NCBI GenBank assembly: GCA_018376445.1
Contig: JAHABL010000004.1
Coordinates: 1 to 64,000 of the forward strand
Source: Mycobacteriales bacterium
Lineage (GTDB): Bacteria > Actinomycetota > Actinomycetes > Mycobacteriales > Mycobacteriaceae
DNA length: 64,000 nucleotides
Direction of reading: 5' to 3'
The notes beneath the pieces are model-generated. The model was not told the origin of the DNA, searched no databases, and saw only the letters and a list, made by a program, of their open reading frames with translations. The position numbers and the translations under genes are program-made. Shown here piece by piece: positions 8,806 through 18,175 of the stretch; within the stretch, counting starts at the first letter, position 1, and each line of letters begins with the position of its first letter.

Positions 8806-9999
8806 TTAGGTTGTGTATGCCGAGTTGATCTCAACATAAGCATGGGAAAGATCGGTGGTGCGGATACTGGCGGTCCCCTCGCCTACACCAAGATTGATCT
8901 CAACATGGATACGATCGCCTGTCATATCAATAGAGCGAGCATCGGGGAGGCCGCCGCCATTCGCGAACACCTCTTTGCCGTTGAACGCTACCGTCACCTT
9001 GAGAACATCCATCGCTACCGGGGCAACACCCAAAGTGGCGAGAACACGACCCCAGTTCGGGTCTTCTCCGAAAAGTGCAGTCTTCACCAGGTTGTCACGC
9101 GCAACGACGCGCGCAGCAGTAAGAGCGTCAGCTTCAGTCTCCGCTCCCATAACGGTAATGGTGCAGCACTTCGTTACACCCTCTGCATCACTCATCATTT
9201 GGTCCGCAAGGTCGTCACAGACCGCAAAAATGGCTTCAGTGAGTTCTGCCTGGTTGGCGACCACACCACTCGCCCCGTTTGCCATCACCAGCACAGTGTC
9301 ATTCGTGGAGGTTGAGCCATCAACATCCAGGCGGTCAAAACTATAGGTAGCCGAGAAGCGCAGAGCAGCTTCAAGATCCGCCTGGTTGGCAATAGCGTCA
9401 GTGGTGATGACGCAGAGCATGGTGGCGAGGCTCGGCGCGATCATGCCAGCTCCCTTCACCATGCCCCCTACTTTCCATCCCGCCGCAGAGGTGTATTCAC
9501 TCTGCTTGGCGACGGTGTCAGTGGTCATAATGGCGCTTGCGGCTTCCAGTCCCTTCTCTTGGGTATCTCCTAAGAGACCCGGAAGTGCCTCGATTCCCCC
9601 CAAAATGGCTGGCATAGGAAGCCGATCGCCGATGACACCGGTCGAACAGATCGCAACCTGTCCAGCGTTAGTGGGGATACCGGCATCCGTCAGCTGCAAT
9701 GCGAGATGAATTGCTTCTTCTTTAGCATCTTCCAGCCCTGCTGCGCCGGTACACGCATTGGCTCCGCCAGAGTTCAGGACGACCGCACGCAGCTCTCCAC
9801 CGGTGAGAATTTCTCGCGACCAAAGGACGGGAGCAGCCTGGAATCGATTGGAGGTAAACACGCCAGCTGCGGTGAGCCGCGGCCCCTCATTGACGACGAG
9901 GGCCATATCTAGTCCACCGTGTTTTTTCACGCCGGCAGCTACCCCAGCAGCACGAAACCCTTGTGCGGCGGTCACCCCAGCGGTGCGGGTGATAGTCAT
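8806..9999 (-). CDS. argJ: glutamate N-acetyltransferase / ornithine acetyltransferase
   Basis: Transfers acetyl from acetylornithine to glutamate, closing the acetyl cycle; some forms also use acetyl-CoA. The protein cleaves itself: the sequence IAPSLATML contains the A192-T193 bond, and Thr193 becomes the nucleophile. The ATG at 9999 starts MTITRTAG, preceded by GAAAGAG, giving 397 residues; upstream in-frame codons would overlap argC. It lies 26 bases after argC. Confidence 0.95.
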   Translation of the reverse strand: MTITRTAGVTAAQGFRAAGVAAGVKKHGGLDMALVVNEGPRLTAAGVFTSNRFQAAPVLWSREILTGGELRAVVLNSGGANACTGAAGLEDAKEEAIHLALQLTDAGIPTNAGQVAICSTGVIGDRLPMPAILGGIEALPGLLGDTQEKGLEAASAIMTTDTVAKQSEYTSAAGWKVGGMVKGAGMIAPSLATMLCVITTDAIANQADLEAALRFSATYSFDRLDVDGSTSTNDTVLVMANGASGVVANQAELTEAIFAVCDDLADQMMSDAEGVTKCCTITVMGAETEADALTAARVVARDNLVKTALFGEDPNWGRVLATLGVAPVAMDVLKVTVAFNGKEVFANGGGLPDARSIDMTGDRIHVEINLGVGEGTASIRTTDLSHAYVEINSAYTT

Positions 10000-10025
10000 G
10001 ATAGTTTTCTCTTTCTTGGAAGATG

Positions 10026-11105
10026 TTAGGGGGCGAGACCTACGGTGTAGAGGCCGGTGGTTTCCGGCCATCCCAACATAAGGTTCATGCACTGCAGCGC
10101 AGCGCCGGCAGTACCCTTCACGAGGTTATCGATGACTGCGGTAATGACGAGTCGGTGTGCGGCAGTATCGACGTCGACAGCAATTTGGACGTTGTTGGAT
10201 CCCACTACAGACTTCGATTGTGGTTGCTGTCCATAGGGAAGCACCTGGACGAAAGGCTCATCACGATAGGCCTCTTCGTAGAGTTTCTGTACCCCTTCTG
10301 GAGTGGCGTGGGTGGTCGCAAAAGCGGTGGTGAGGATGCCGCGCGCCATAGGGGCTAGTACCGGAGTAAAACTCACTGTCAGGTCCTGCTCAGTGAGTTC
10401 TTGCATGTTCTGCAGGATCTCTGGGGTGTGACGGTGCCGGCCGGCAACGTTATAAGCTTTCGCCGAACCGCTTACCTCGGCGTGGAGGTTGGCGACCTTG
10501 GCTCCCTTTCCAGCGCCAGAGGTACCCGAGAAAGAGACCACGGAAAGATCCCCATCGGTAATGCCGGCTTGGACCGCGGGGTACAGGGCGAGAGAAGCGC
10601 CGGTGGGGAAACAGCCGGGTACTGCGACGGTGCGCGCAGCACGCACTGCGTCTCGGTGACCGGGGAGTTCCGGCAGACCGTAGGTCCAGAATCCCTGGTA
10701 CTCGCACTGGTACCACTTCTCCCAGGCATGCGCATCACGGAGGCGGAAGTCTGCTGCACAGTCGATAACAAGCGGGCCCGCGTTTCCGGAGGCGGCGGCT
10801 GCATCACTGAGGGAGTGGGCTAGCTTGCCCGAGTTGCCATGTGGCAACGCCATAAAGACGACGTCGTGTCCCTGCAGTGTTTCGAGAGAGGTTTCAACAA
10901 AGGTTCGCTCGGCAAGTGGCGCCAGGTGCGGATGGAACTCCCCTACCTTTTGACCGGCGTTGCTGTTGGCGCACAGGGCCCCAATGGTGAGCTCGCCATT
11001 CTGATAGGCGGGATGGGTGAGCAGGAGACGAAGAATCTCGGCTCCTGCGTATCCGGTGGCTCCAGCAACTGCGACTGATATACTCATTCTTTGATTATTC
11101 ACCAT
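10026..11105 (-). CDS. argC: N-acetyl-gamma-glutamyl-phosphate reductase
   Basis: Reduces acetylglutamyl phosphate with NADPH to the semialdehyde. AVAGATGYAGAE near residue 12 is the dinucleotide fold and AVPGCFPTGA (Cys165) the catalytic cysteine. It is the first gene of the arginine operon. Two ATG codons are possible (11105 or 11087) and neither has a clear ribosome site. A -10-like AATAAT ends eight bases before the upstream ATG, so a leaderless transcript from 11105 is plausible. The start is therefore uncertain by six codons; the function is not. Confidence 0.92.
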   Translation of the reverse strand: MVNNQRMSISVAVAGATGYAGAEILRLLLTHPAYQNGELTIGALCANSNAGQKVGEFHPHLAPLAERTFVETSLETLQGHDVVFMALPHGNSGKLAHSLSDAAAASGNAGPLVIDCAADFRLRDAHAWEKWYQCEYQGFWTYGLPELPGHRDAVRAARTVAVPGCFPTGASLALYPAVQAGITDGDLSVVSFSGTSGAGKGAKVANLHAEVSGSAKAYNVAGRHRHTPEILQNMQELTEQDLTVSFTPVLAPMARGILTTAFATTHATPEGVQKLYEEAYRDEPFVQVLPYGQQPQSKSVVGSNNVQIAVDVDTAAHRLVITAVIDNLVKGTAGAALQCMNLMLGWPETTGLYTVGLAP

Positions 11106-11121
11106 CTTGCAAGATTATTCA
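11093..11121 (-). promoter_or_regulatory. putative ArgR operator at argC start
   Basis: TGAATAATC occurs twice on the minus strand (11121-11113 and 11101-11093), 20 bases apart, with the 12-base palindrome ATCTTGCAAGAT (11104-11115) in between. TGAAT is the classical ARG-box half site, and ArgR normally binds two boxes about two helical turns apart. The site covers the likely -10 and the argC start codon, so binding would block initiation. Placement is strong; the second half of each box is poor. Confidence 0.45.
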
Positions 11122-11204
11122 AAACTTTTCAGGCTGTCCCGAGCACCCGTTGTCCACCCAACTCATCGCCTGAAAACGGCCCATTACCAGTCAGCATACG
11201 ATCA

Positions 11205-12050
11205 CTACTGGCAGCTCGGATTCGTCTCCCACCCATGGAATACCGGCCCATGCCCCTTGCCGACCTCCAAAAGATCGGAATGGAAAATGGCACCATACAA
11301 CCAGTCAGTCGTCAACTGAGTCGCTCGCACCACGTCTCCCGACTGCGCAATGCGAGTCGCCAAACCAGACGACAGCGAACAGCCCGTCCCATGCGTATTG
11401 GGTGTCGCCACATGCGGATGGGTAAATGTGGCCGCATCGGCGTCCCGCTGCAGCAGCGTATCCGTCATCGTCTCCGACTCCAGATGACCACCCTTCACCA
11501 GCACAGCCGCCTGCGTCGTCGCTAGCACACGCTCACCCTGCGCCAACGCCTCCCCCAAACTCTCGGCACGGCCCTCCCCCGCCAACACCGCAAGTTCTGG
11601 AACATTAGGCGTCACAACAGCAAGGTCAGCTACGTCACCAACAGTCTCGACCAAGCCACGCATTGCCTCCTCAGCCTCTGCGGTCAAAAGCCGATCCCCA
11701 CTAGTGGCCACCATAACCGGGTCCAGAACAACCACCGGCGGCTTCACTTGCTGCAGCCATTCGCTGACTAGCTGGGTAATAGCCGTATCGCCCAGCATGC
11801 CAATCTTCACCGCATCAATAACAACATCATCGGTGACGGCATCAAACTGCTCCTGCAAAAAGCTCAAGGGCGGAGTATGGACGGAACGAACGCCGCAGGT
11901 GTTCTGAGCCACCAACGCCGTCACCACAGCCATGCCATAGCCGCCTGCTGCCGCGATAGACTTCAGATCTGCTTGTAGACCCGCACCACCAGTGGGGTCG
12001 GTGCCAGCAATCGACAAGACGCGCGGAACTTCTCGTGGAATAAAGGTCAT
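11205..12050 (-). CDS. thiD: hydroxymethylpyrimidine/phosphomethylpyrimidine kinase
   Basis: Phosphorylates hydroxymethylpyrimidine (phosphate) for thiamine synthesis. The protein has about 281 residues of the ribokinase-like fold. IAGTDPTGGAGLQADLK is the N-terminal substrate loop and HGTGCSLSSG the anion hole with catalytic aspartate region. VLDPVMVATSG is also characteristic. A GTG two codons upstream (12056) is an alternative start. No other thi gene lies nearby. Position between pheT and argC is not functional context, so it may serve thiamine salvage. Confidence 0.9.
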   Translation of the reverse strand: MTFIPREVPRVLSIAGTDPTGGAGLQADLKSIAAAGGYGMAVVTALVAQNTCGVRSVHTPPLSFLQEQFDAVTDDVVIDAVKIGMLGDTAITQLVSEWLQQVKPPVVVLDPVMVATSGDRLLTAEAEEAMRGLVETVGDVADLAVVTPNVPELAVLAGEGRAESLGEALAQGERVLATTQAAVLVKGGHLESETMTDTLLQRDADAATFTHPHVATPNTHGTGCSLSSGLATRIAQSGDVVRATQLTTDWLYGAIFHSDLLEVGKGHGPVFHGWETNPSCQ

Positions 12051-12112
12051 GCACACATCATTCCACTAAATTCCGCTGTCGTCGCCCTGTTCCCCGGCCG
12101 CGCCGGAAGTCT

Positions 12113-14605
12113 TTAGACAGTCCGCAGCTCCGCGCCGAAACGCTCGGCAGCAACTGCCACAGCCGCATCACGAGCAGCCGAAGCGTCTTCTTCCGTCAAC
12201 GTCCGCTCTGGCGACCGGAAGCTCAGCGCAAAGGCCAACGACCGCTTGTCCACGCCCAGCTGCTCCGACTCATAAATGTCGAAGAGCTTGACGCTTTCCA
12301 GCAAGTCTCCACCACCCTCATACAGGGCAGCAGCGATATCCGCCTGCGGAACATCCTTCGCCACCACCAGGGCAACATCCTGATACACCGGTGGGTAGGG
12401 GGAAACGACCGGAGACTGCCCCTGGTATGCCGTGGGCAGAGCCGACACATTAAGCTCCATGGCACACATACGGGCGGGCAAGCCACACTTATCAAGCACC
12501 TGCGGGTGGACTTCACCGGCGTAGCCGACCAGCTCATCACCCAAATAGACGGCAGCACAACGGCCCGGATGCCACGGCAGCAGATCAGCCTTCTCGAAGC
12601 GGAATTCGGCGCCTACCGCCCGACCGACCTGACGTGCGGCTTCAATAATGTCCCACACATCGGTCGCGCGGCCCTTACCCCACGGGCCAGCTTGCTCACG
12701 CAGACCAGTGAGCACCGCAGCCACATGCAGCGGCTGTTTGGGGAGAGCAGCCATCAACTCGGCAATCTCATCATCAGAAGGACGCTTATCAGTGGGCAGC
12801 ATAGGCATGGGGCGAGTGGACTCATCCGGAAGGCATACTTCTTCCACCCCGTAAAGGCCCAGATCGCGCTGGCCTCGCGAGACATTCCGCTTCACCACAT
12901 CGAACATGGAGGGGAGCAGCGTCGTCGCCAAGCAGGCGTAGTCCGAATCGAGCGGATTGAGCACAGTGGTCACAGTCCGCCGTGGATCGTCCGCTGCCAA
13001 ACCCCACTCGTCAAACACCTTGTTAGACATGAAGGGGGTGGGGAGAATCTCCACGTAGCCGGCATACGCCAACGCTTTATTCACAATGCGGCGACGGCGC
13101 TGCTCCGGGGTCAGACCACGACCAGACGGTGCATGCGGGAGCCGAACCGGAATCTGCTCCAGCCCCTCCAACCGCAACACTTCTTCCACCAGGTCAGCGC
13201 GCATCTGCAGATCAGGGCGCCACGTCGGCGGGGTGACAGTCAGCATGCCGGCCTCACCGGGGGTGTCCTCGACCGTGCATCCCACCTCTTCCAAGCGACG
13301 ACGGGCGGTACCAGCGGGATAATCCACACCAGCGACAGCACTAGGCCGGTTCTCGGGGAACACAATGGGCACAACTGGGGAAATATCGCCGACATCGGTC
13401 AGTAACGGCTCTACGGTGCCACCGGCAATCTCTACTAGGAGAGTAGCTGCACGGTCAGCAGCAGCACGACAGACGACTGGGTCGACTTTGCGCTCGAAGC
13501 GACGGGACGATTCCGAGCTGAGCTTATGACGGCGTCCAGTGCGGAAAACATGGAGAGAATCGAAGTGCGCGGCTTCGAGGAGAATGTCAGTGGTCTCCTC
13601 CCCTACTTCGGTGGAGGCGCCGCCCATCACACCGGCCAAACCGATGGCACCAGAATCATCCGCAATGACAACATCTTCCGCAGACAGCTCTCGTTCCACA
13701 TCATCAAGGGTAACGAGCTTCTCGCCAGCCAGGGCGCACCGCACGGTAATACCGCCCTGCAGTTTCGCCACATCGTACGCATGCATCGGTTGCCCGAGCT
13801 CCAACATGACATAGTTCGTTACATCCACAGCTGGTCTGATAGGGCGCACACCGGAGAGCAGCAAACGCCGCTGCATCCACCAGGGGGTGACAGCCTGCGG
13901 ATCGATACCCGTCACGCGACGTGCAATGAAGCGATCTGCACCAGTCTCGGGATAAAGAGTAACGGGCCACGCCTCTCCCTCATTTCCGAGTTCTTGTTCG
14001 ACCGCAATGTCCTGGTAGGTGAGACTGAAGGAGGTTGCAATCTCACGTGCCAAACCACGCATCGACAGTGCATAACCACGGTCGGGGGTGATGTTCACTT
14101 CAAAGACCGCGTCATCGAGCTGCAGGAGTTGGTAGGCGTCGCTACCCGGCTCGGCAGTTCCCGGTCGCAGGGTAATAATGCCGGAGTGGTCCTGCCCAAT
14201 TCCCAGCTCGGTTGCCGAGCACATCATGCCACGGGACATGTGTCCATAGGTTTTACGTTCGCTTATCTCAAAGCCGCCAGGGAGGACAGTCCCGGGAAGT
14301 GCCACGATGACAAGGTCGTGGAGCTTGAAATTGCGCGCACCACAGATAATTTCCTGCAGCTCTCCATTGTCGTTTCCCACCTCCACATGACAGAAACGGA
14401 TCGGCTTTTTAAAACCTTCTAGCTCTTCGATCTCCATTACCTGGCCCACCACCAGCGGCCCAGTAATGGTGGGAAGAGGCTGCGGAACACCCTCGATTTC
14501 GAAACCAACCTTCACGAAACCAGCGTCGAGGTCTGCGGTACTGACAGACCAGCCCGGGTTGCACTTGTCGAGGGTCTCAGTGAGCCAACTTTGGGGAACG
14601 AACAC
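12113..14605 (-). CDS. pheT: phenylalanyl-tRNA synthetase beta subunit
   Basis: Large subunit of the (alpha-beta)2 PheRS that charges tRNA-Phe. The 830-residue protein has the N-terminal tRNA-binding OB domain (about 45-155), the B3/B4 editing domain (about 210-390), the B5 domain (about 400-480), a catalytic-like core, and a C-terminal ferredoxin-fold anticodon-binding domain (about 738-830, starting near SPYPPVYQDVALVV). It follows pheS by 60 bases as part of the same transcript. Confidence 0.97.
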   Translation of the reverse strand: MFVPQSWLTETLDKCNPGWSVSTADLDAGFVKVGFEIEGVPQPLPTITGPLVVGQVMEIEELEGFKKPIRFCHVEVGNDNGELQEIICGARNFKLHDLVIVALPGTVLPGGFEISERKTYGHMSRGMMCSATELGIGQDHSGIITLRPGTAEPGSDAYQLLQLDDAVFEVNITPDRGYALSMRGLAREIATSFSLTYQDIAVEQELGNEGEAWPVTLYPETGADRFIARRVTGIDPQAVTPWWMQRRLLLSGVRPIRPAVDVTNYVMLELGQPMHAYDVAKLQGGITVRCALAGEKLVTLDDVERELSAEDVVIADDSGAIGLAGVMGGASTEVGEETTDILLEAAHFDSLHVFRTGRRHKLSSESSRRFERKVDPVVCRAAADRAATLLVEIAGGTVEPLLTDVGDISPVVPIVFPENRPSAVAGVDYPAGTARRRLEEVGCTVEDTPGEAGMLTVTPPTWRPDLQMRADLVEEVLRLEGLEQIPVRLPHAPSGRGLTPEQRRRRIVNKALAYAGYVEILPTPFMSNKVFDEWGLAADDPRRTVTTVLNPLDSDYACLATTLLPSMFDVVKRNVSRGQRDLGLYGVEEVCLPDESTRPMPMLPTDKRPSDDEIAELMAALPKQPLHVAAVLTGLREQAGPWGKGRATDVWDIIEAARQVGRAVGAEFRFEKADLLPWHPGRCAAVYLGDELVGYAGEVHPQVLDKCGLPARMCAMELNVSALPTAYQGQSPVVSPYPPVYQDVALVVAKDVPQADIAAALYEGGGDLLESVKLFDIYESEQLGVDKRSLAFALSFRSPERTLTEEDASAARDAAVAVAAERFGAELRTV

Positions 14606-14665
14606 GGTACATCCTTGTAAGCGGGGAAGCGAGTGGAATAGAAGTCTGGGGGGTATGTGCTGGGT

Positions 14666-15715
14666 TTAGGAGCGGATACCGAAGGGAAGGGTGAATCGAA
14701 TGTCGCCTTCCACCATGTCGCGCATATCGGAAATGCCATTGCGGAACTGCAATGTGCGCTCCAAGCCCATGCCGAAGGCGAAGCCGGAGTACTCCTCCGG
14801 ATCGATACCAGCGGCAAGCAGCACATTGGGGTTCACCATGCCGCAGCCGCCCCATTCGACCCAACCGGCTCCACCCTTCTTATCGGGGAACCAAACATCG
14901 ACCTCTGCGCTGGGTTCCGTAAAGGGGAAATAGTTAGCGCGCATGCGCGTCTTCGTCTCCGGACCAAAAAGTGCTTTGGCGAGGTGGTCTAGCACACCAC
15001 GCAGATCTGCCATGGTGAGGCCCTTATCGACAGCCAGACCCTCAACCTGGTGGAATACCGGGGTGTGGGTGGCGTCCAGCTCGTCAGTACGGAAGGTACG
15101 ACCAGGGCAGCCGATATAGATGGGCACTTCTCGGGAAAGTAGGGTGCGCACCTGCACAGGCGAGGTGTGAGTGCGGAGGACAACACGGGAATCTTCCGGT
15201 GCAATGTGGAAGGTATCCTGCATTGTCCGGGCGGGGTGATCCGGCAGGAAGTTCAGCATGTCGAAGTTGAACTGTTCGGTCTCCACCTCAGGTCCGTCCG
15301 CAATTTCCCACCCCATACCGATGAGGATGTCGGAGATCTGATCGGCAATCATGGTGATCGGGTGCTGTGCACCCACCGGCTGACGGGTAGAGGGTTGCGA
15401 TACATCGATCGACTCAGCGATCAGCAGGTTCGCCGCATGTTCTTCTTCCAGAGCGGCCTTCCGTTCACCGAAGGCACGTTCAGCAATGCCACGTGCCACG
15501 TTCACAGCGCGACCGGCTTCTTTTCGGGTTTCTTTCGCGATGGAGCCGAGGGAGCGGCGTGCTAGCGCAAGCTGGGATTTCTCGCCGAGGTGGTGGGTGC
15601 GTGCGGCAGCAAGCTCGTCGAGGTTAGTGGCGGCGGTAAACGCAGCCGCAGCGGCTTCAGCGTAACTGTTGAGTGTCTCTTCACTCAGATCTGCGGGCTG
15701 GTTTTCCTGCGTCAT
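14666..15715 (-). CDS. pheS: phenylalanyl-tRNA synthetase alpha subunit
   Basis: Catalytic subunit of PheRS. The 349-residue protein begins with a coiled-coil arm (about 1-90). The class II core carries RTFRTDELDATHTPVFHQVEG (motif 2 region), GGCGMVNPNVL, and motif 3 FAFGMGLERTLQFRNG near the end. AAGGAGAATC precedes the ATG. The rRNA methylase ends about 60 bases downstream of its neighbour here, so pheST may share the infC transcript or use its own promoter in that gap; none is convincing. Confidence 0.97.
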   Translation of the reverse strand: MTQENQPADLSEETLNSYAEAAAAAFTAATNLDELAAARTHHLGEKSQLALARRSLGSIAKETRKEAGRAVNVARGIAERAFGERKAALEEEHAANLLIAESIDVSQPSTRQPVGAQHPITMIADQISDILIGMGWEIADGPEVETEQFNFDMLNFLPDHPARTMQDTFHIAPEDSRVVLRTHTSPVQVRTLLSREVPIYIGCPGRTFRTDELDATHTPVFHQVEGLAVDKGLTMADLRGVLDHLAKALFGPETKTRMRANYFPFTEPSAEVDVWFPDKKGGAGWVEWGGCGMVNPNVLLAAGIDPEEYSGFAFGMGLERTLQFRNGISDMRDMVEGDIRFTLPFGIRS

Positions 15716-15775
15716 GATTCTCCTTGGAATAAACGTCTTTCAAACCTCTAGCGTAGTGCATCACCCGGCTGGGCT

Positions 15776-16603
15776 TCACACCTGCTGTGTCGTTGCTGAG
15801 GTATAGAGGCAGATCGAGGCTGCGGCAGCGAGGTTCAGGCTTTCCGCCCGACCTCGGATAGGAATGGCCACAGTGTGGTCAGCTTGTGCGGCAACAGACG
15901 GGTCGAGACCGTGTGCTTCGCTGCCCATCAACCACGCTGTAGGACGGGTCAACAGCTCCCCCGCTTGATCCAGACGCACCTCGCCGTCCAATCTTGTTGC
16001 CAGCAACTGGATGCCGCAGCTTTGCAGCACGCTGAGAGCGGCTTCTGTATCACTCTCCCGGCATACTGGCAGGTGGTAGATGCTGCCAGCGGACGAGCGC
16101 ACACACTTCGTGTTCTCGGGATCCACTGAGTGACCCGCGAAAACTACAAGATCTGCGCCAAAGGCGTCGGCGAGCCGGATCATTGTCCCCGCATTGCCGG
16201 GATCATTCGTGTCGACACCCACCAGTACCAGCTGTGGATGAGGCTGTTGGCCGAGAGCTGTCGCAAGATCAGTCACCGCCGACTGGCAGACAGCGTAAAT
16301 GCCCGGCGGCGAGACAGTGTCAGTGAGGAGCTTGTCTGCTTTCGGGCTGATGTAGTGAATGTGCAAGCGACGATCACGCGCGCTCACCAGCGTACTGGCA
16401 TAGCGTGCGGAGGCGTCTTCAGTGACGTAGATATCAACAACGTCACCATAGCGAATGGCCTCGGAAACGGCGTTCCACCCTTCTGCGAGGAACTGCCCAG
16501 TTTTGCGTCGCTGTGCGGGGCGGTGAAGTTTAGCTGCAGAAACGACCCGCGGAGTTCGTTCGGTGAAGATCTCCGCGGGTCGTTCGGAAGCGTGATGTGC
16601 CAC
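15776..16603 (-). CDS. SpoU-family rRNA 2'-O-methyltransferase
   Basis: A SPOUT-superfamily methyltransferase of 275 residues. An N-terminal substrate-binding domain (about 20-105) is followed by the knotted SAM domain with motif 1 NDPGNAGTMIRLADAFGAD, motif 2 WLMGSEAHGLD and motif 3 IPIRGRAESLNLAAAASICLY. Relatives methylate ribose in 23S rRNA (TsnR/RlmB-like), and a gene like this often follows rplT and precedes pheS in actinobacteria. The exact nucleotide target cannot be read from sequence. GTG start, 17 bases after rplT. Confidence 0.88.
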   Translation of the reverse strand: MAHHASERPAEIFTERTPRVVSAAKLHRPAQRRKTGQFLAEGWNAVSEAIRYGDVVDIYVTEDASARYASTLVSARDRRLHIHYISPKADKLLTDTVSPPGIYAVCQSAVTDLATALGQQPHPQLVLVGVDTNDPGNAGTMIRLADAFGADLVVFAGHSVDPENTKCVRSSAGSIYHLPVCRESDTEAALSVLQSCGIQLLATRLDGEVRLDQAGELLTRPTAWLMGSEAHGLDPSVAAQADHTVAIPIRGRAESLNLAAAASICLYTSATTQQV

Positions 16604-16620
16604 AGGCGTGCGCCTTACTG

Positions 16621-17004
16621 CTACTCAGCAGCGGGGGCGTTGACGTCCTCCGGCAGTGCCTTGCGAGCGGTATCCACCAGAGCGGCGAAGGCAGCGGCGT
16701 CAGAGACGGCGATTTCCGCGAGGACCTTACGATCCAGCTCGACGCCTGCCAGACGCAGACCCTGCATGAAGCGGTTGTAGGTCATATCGTTCTGGCGGGC
16801 AGCAGCGTTGATACGCGCAATCCACAGTTTGCGGAAGTCTCCTTTACGGGCACGACGGTCCCGGTAGGAGTAAGTCATTGAGTGGAGAGTCTGCTCCTTA
16901 GCCTTGCGGTAGAGGCGGGAACGCTGACCGCGGTAGCCGGAGGCACCTTCCAGTACGGTGCGACGCTTCTTCTGGGCATTCACTGCCCGCTTTACTCGTG
17001 CCAC
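16621..17004 (-). CDS. rplT: 50S ribosomal protein L20
   Basis: Binds 23S rRNA early in large-subunit assembly. The 127-residue basic protein matches L20 throughout (MARVKRAVNAQKKRR..., LWIARINAAARQNDMTYNRFMQGL). The short acidic C-terminal tail (PEDVNAPAAE) is a minor extension. It is third in the infC-rpmI-rplT operon, 56 bases after rpmI. Confidence 0.98.
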   Translation of the reverse strand: MARVKRAVNAQKKRRTVLEGASGYRGQRSRLYRKAKEQTLHSMTYSYRDRRARKGDFRKLWIARINAAARQNDMTYNRFMQGLRLAGVELDRKVLAEIAVSDAAAFAALVDTARKALPEDVNAPAAE

Positions 17005-17060
17005 GATGTCATCCTGTCGATTGTTAGGGGATAAAAAGTCTTGGGGGTGCTGGCTAGGTA

Positions 17061-17252
17061 TTAGCCGAGGAGGCGCTTCACGCGCTTCACGTCAGCAACG
17101 GCAACGTCAGTGGTGCCGGAGATGCGACGGGTGCGACGGGAGGACTTGTGCTCCAGGAGGTGACGCTTGTTGGCCATCTCGCGGGAGAGTTTGCCGCTGC
17201 CGGTCTTCTTGAAACGCTTAGCGGTTCCCTTGTGGGTCTTCTGCTTAGGCAT
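17061..17252 (-). CDS. rpmI: 50S ribosomal protein L35
   Basis: Small basic ribosomal protein of 63 residues. MPKQKTHKGTAKRFKKTGSG and the KRHLLEHKSSRRTRR segment are diagnostic for L35. It lies between infC and rplT. Confidence 0.98.
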   Translation of the reverse strand: MPKQKTHKGTAKRFKKTGSGKLSREMANKRHLLEHKSSRRTRRISGTTDVAVADVKRVKRLLG

Positions 17253-17320
17253 TATTCCTCAGTTCTTCTCGTGATCAGGGGCTGATCGGGGGATCCTAGG
17301 GGCGGAGGAGCTAACCCGGG

Positions 17321-17866
<546 letters not shown>

Positions 17867-17922
17867 GGGGACTCCTCAATAGTTCGGATTCTGGTGACCG
17901 AAGTGATCCCATCGCATCCACG

Positions 17923-17957
17923 AAAAAGCCCCGCGGCGGCATTCTTACCGGCAGGGC
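17923..17957 (-). terminator. attenuator-like hairpin in infC leader
   Basis: On the minus strand GCCCTGC (17957-17951) pairs with GCGGGGC (17934-17928), with an additional inner CGG/CCG stem, and is followed at once by TTTTT (17927-17923). It sits about 57 bases before the infC start, inside the leader, not at the end of a gene. That is the layout of a transcription attenuator. Confidence 0.6.
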
Positions 17958-18075
17958 CCATCGACCGTTAACTATCCTCACTACCCGACATACACGGGAG
18001 AAGGGACCTAACGGACCAGGAAACAATCGGAGCGGCGCTCCTGACGTCGACTGGTGGGATGGGACTCCACTTGCT

Positions 18076-18093
18076 TCTGAAGCATGCTTCAGA
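18076..18093. repeat. perfect 18-base palindrome in infC leader
   Basis: TCTGAAGCATGCTTCAGA reads identically on both strands. It lies roughly 10-25 bases downstream of the predicted infC transcription start and 83 bases from the uvrA stop. It could be a protein operator or an RNA hairpin of the leader. No T-run follows on either strand, which argues against a terminator for uvrA. Confidence 0.7.
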
Positions 18094-18107
18094 CGGTCTT
18101 AGCCACG

Positions 18108-18136
18108 AGTGTACCGAAAAAGCCCTGGAATACCAA
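18108..18136 (-). promoter_or_regulatory. promoter of infC-rpmI-rplT
   Basis: TTGGTA (18136-18131) and TACACT (18113-18108) are separated by 17 bases on the minus strand. The start would be near 18101, giving a leader of about 235 bases before infC. This gap of about 310 bases between uvrA and infC thus holds a promoter, a palindrome and an attenuator but no gene. Confidence 0.6.
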
Positions 18137-18175
18137 TTCAGCGCCACACAGAATTTCTTACGAACCAGACCCGCT

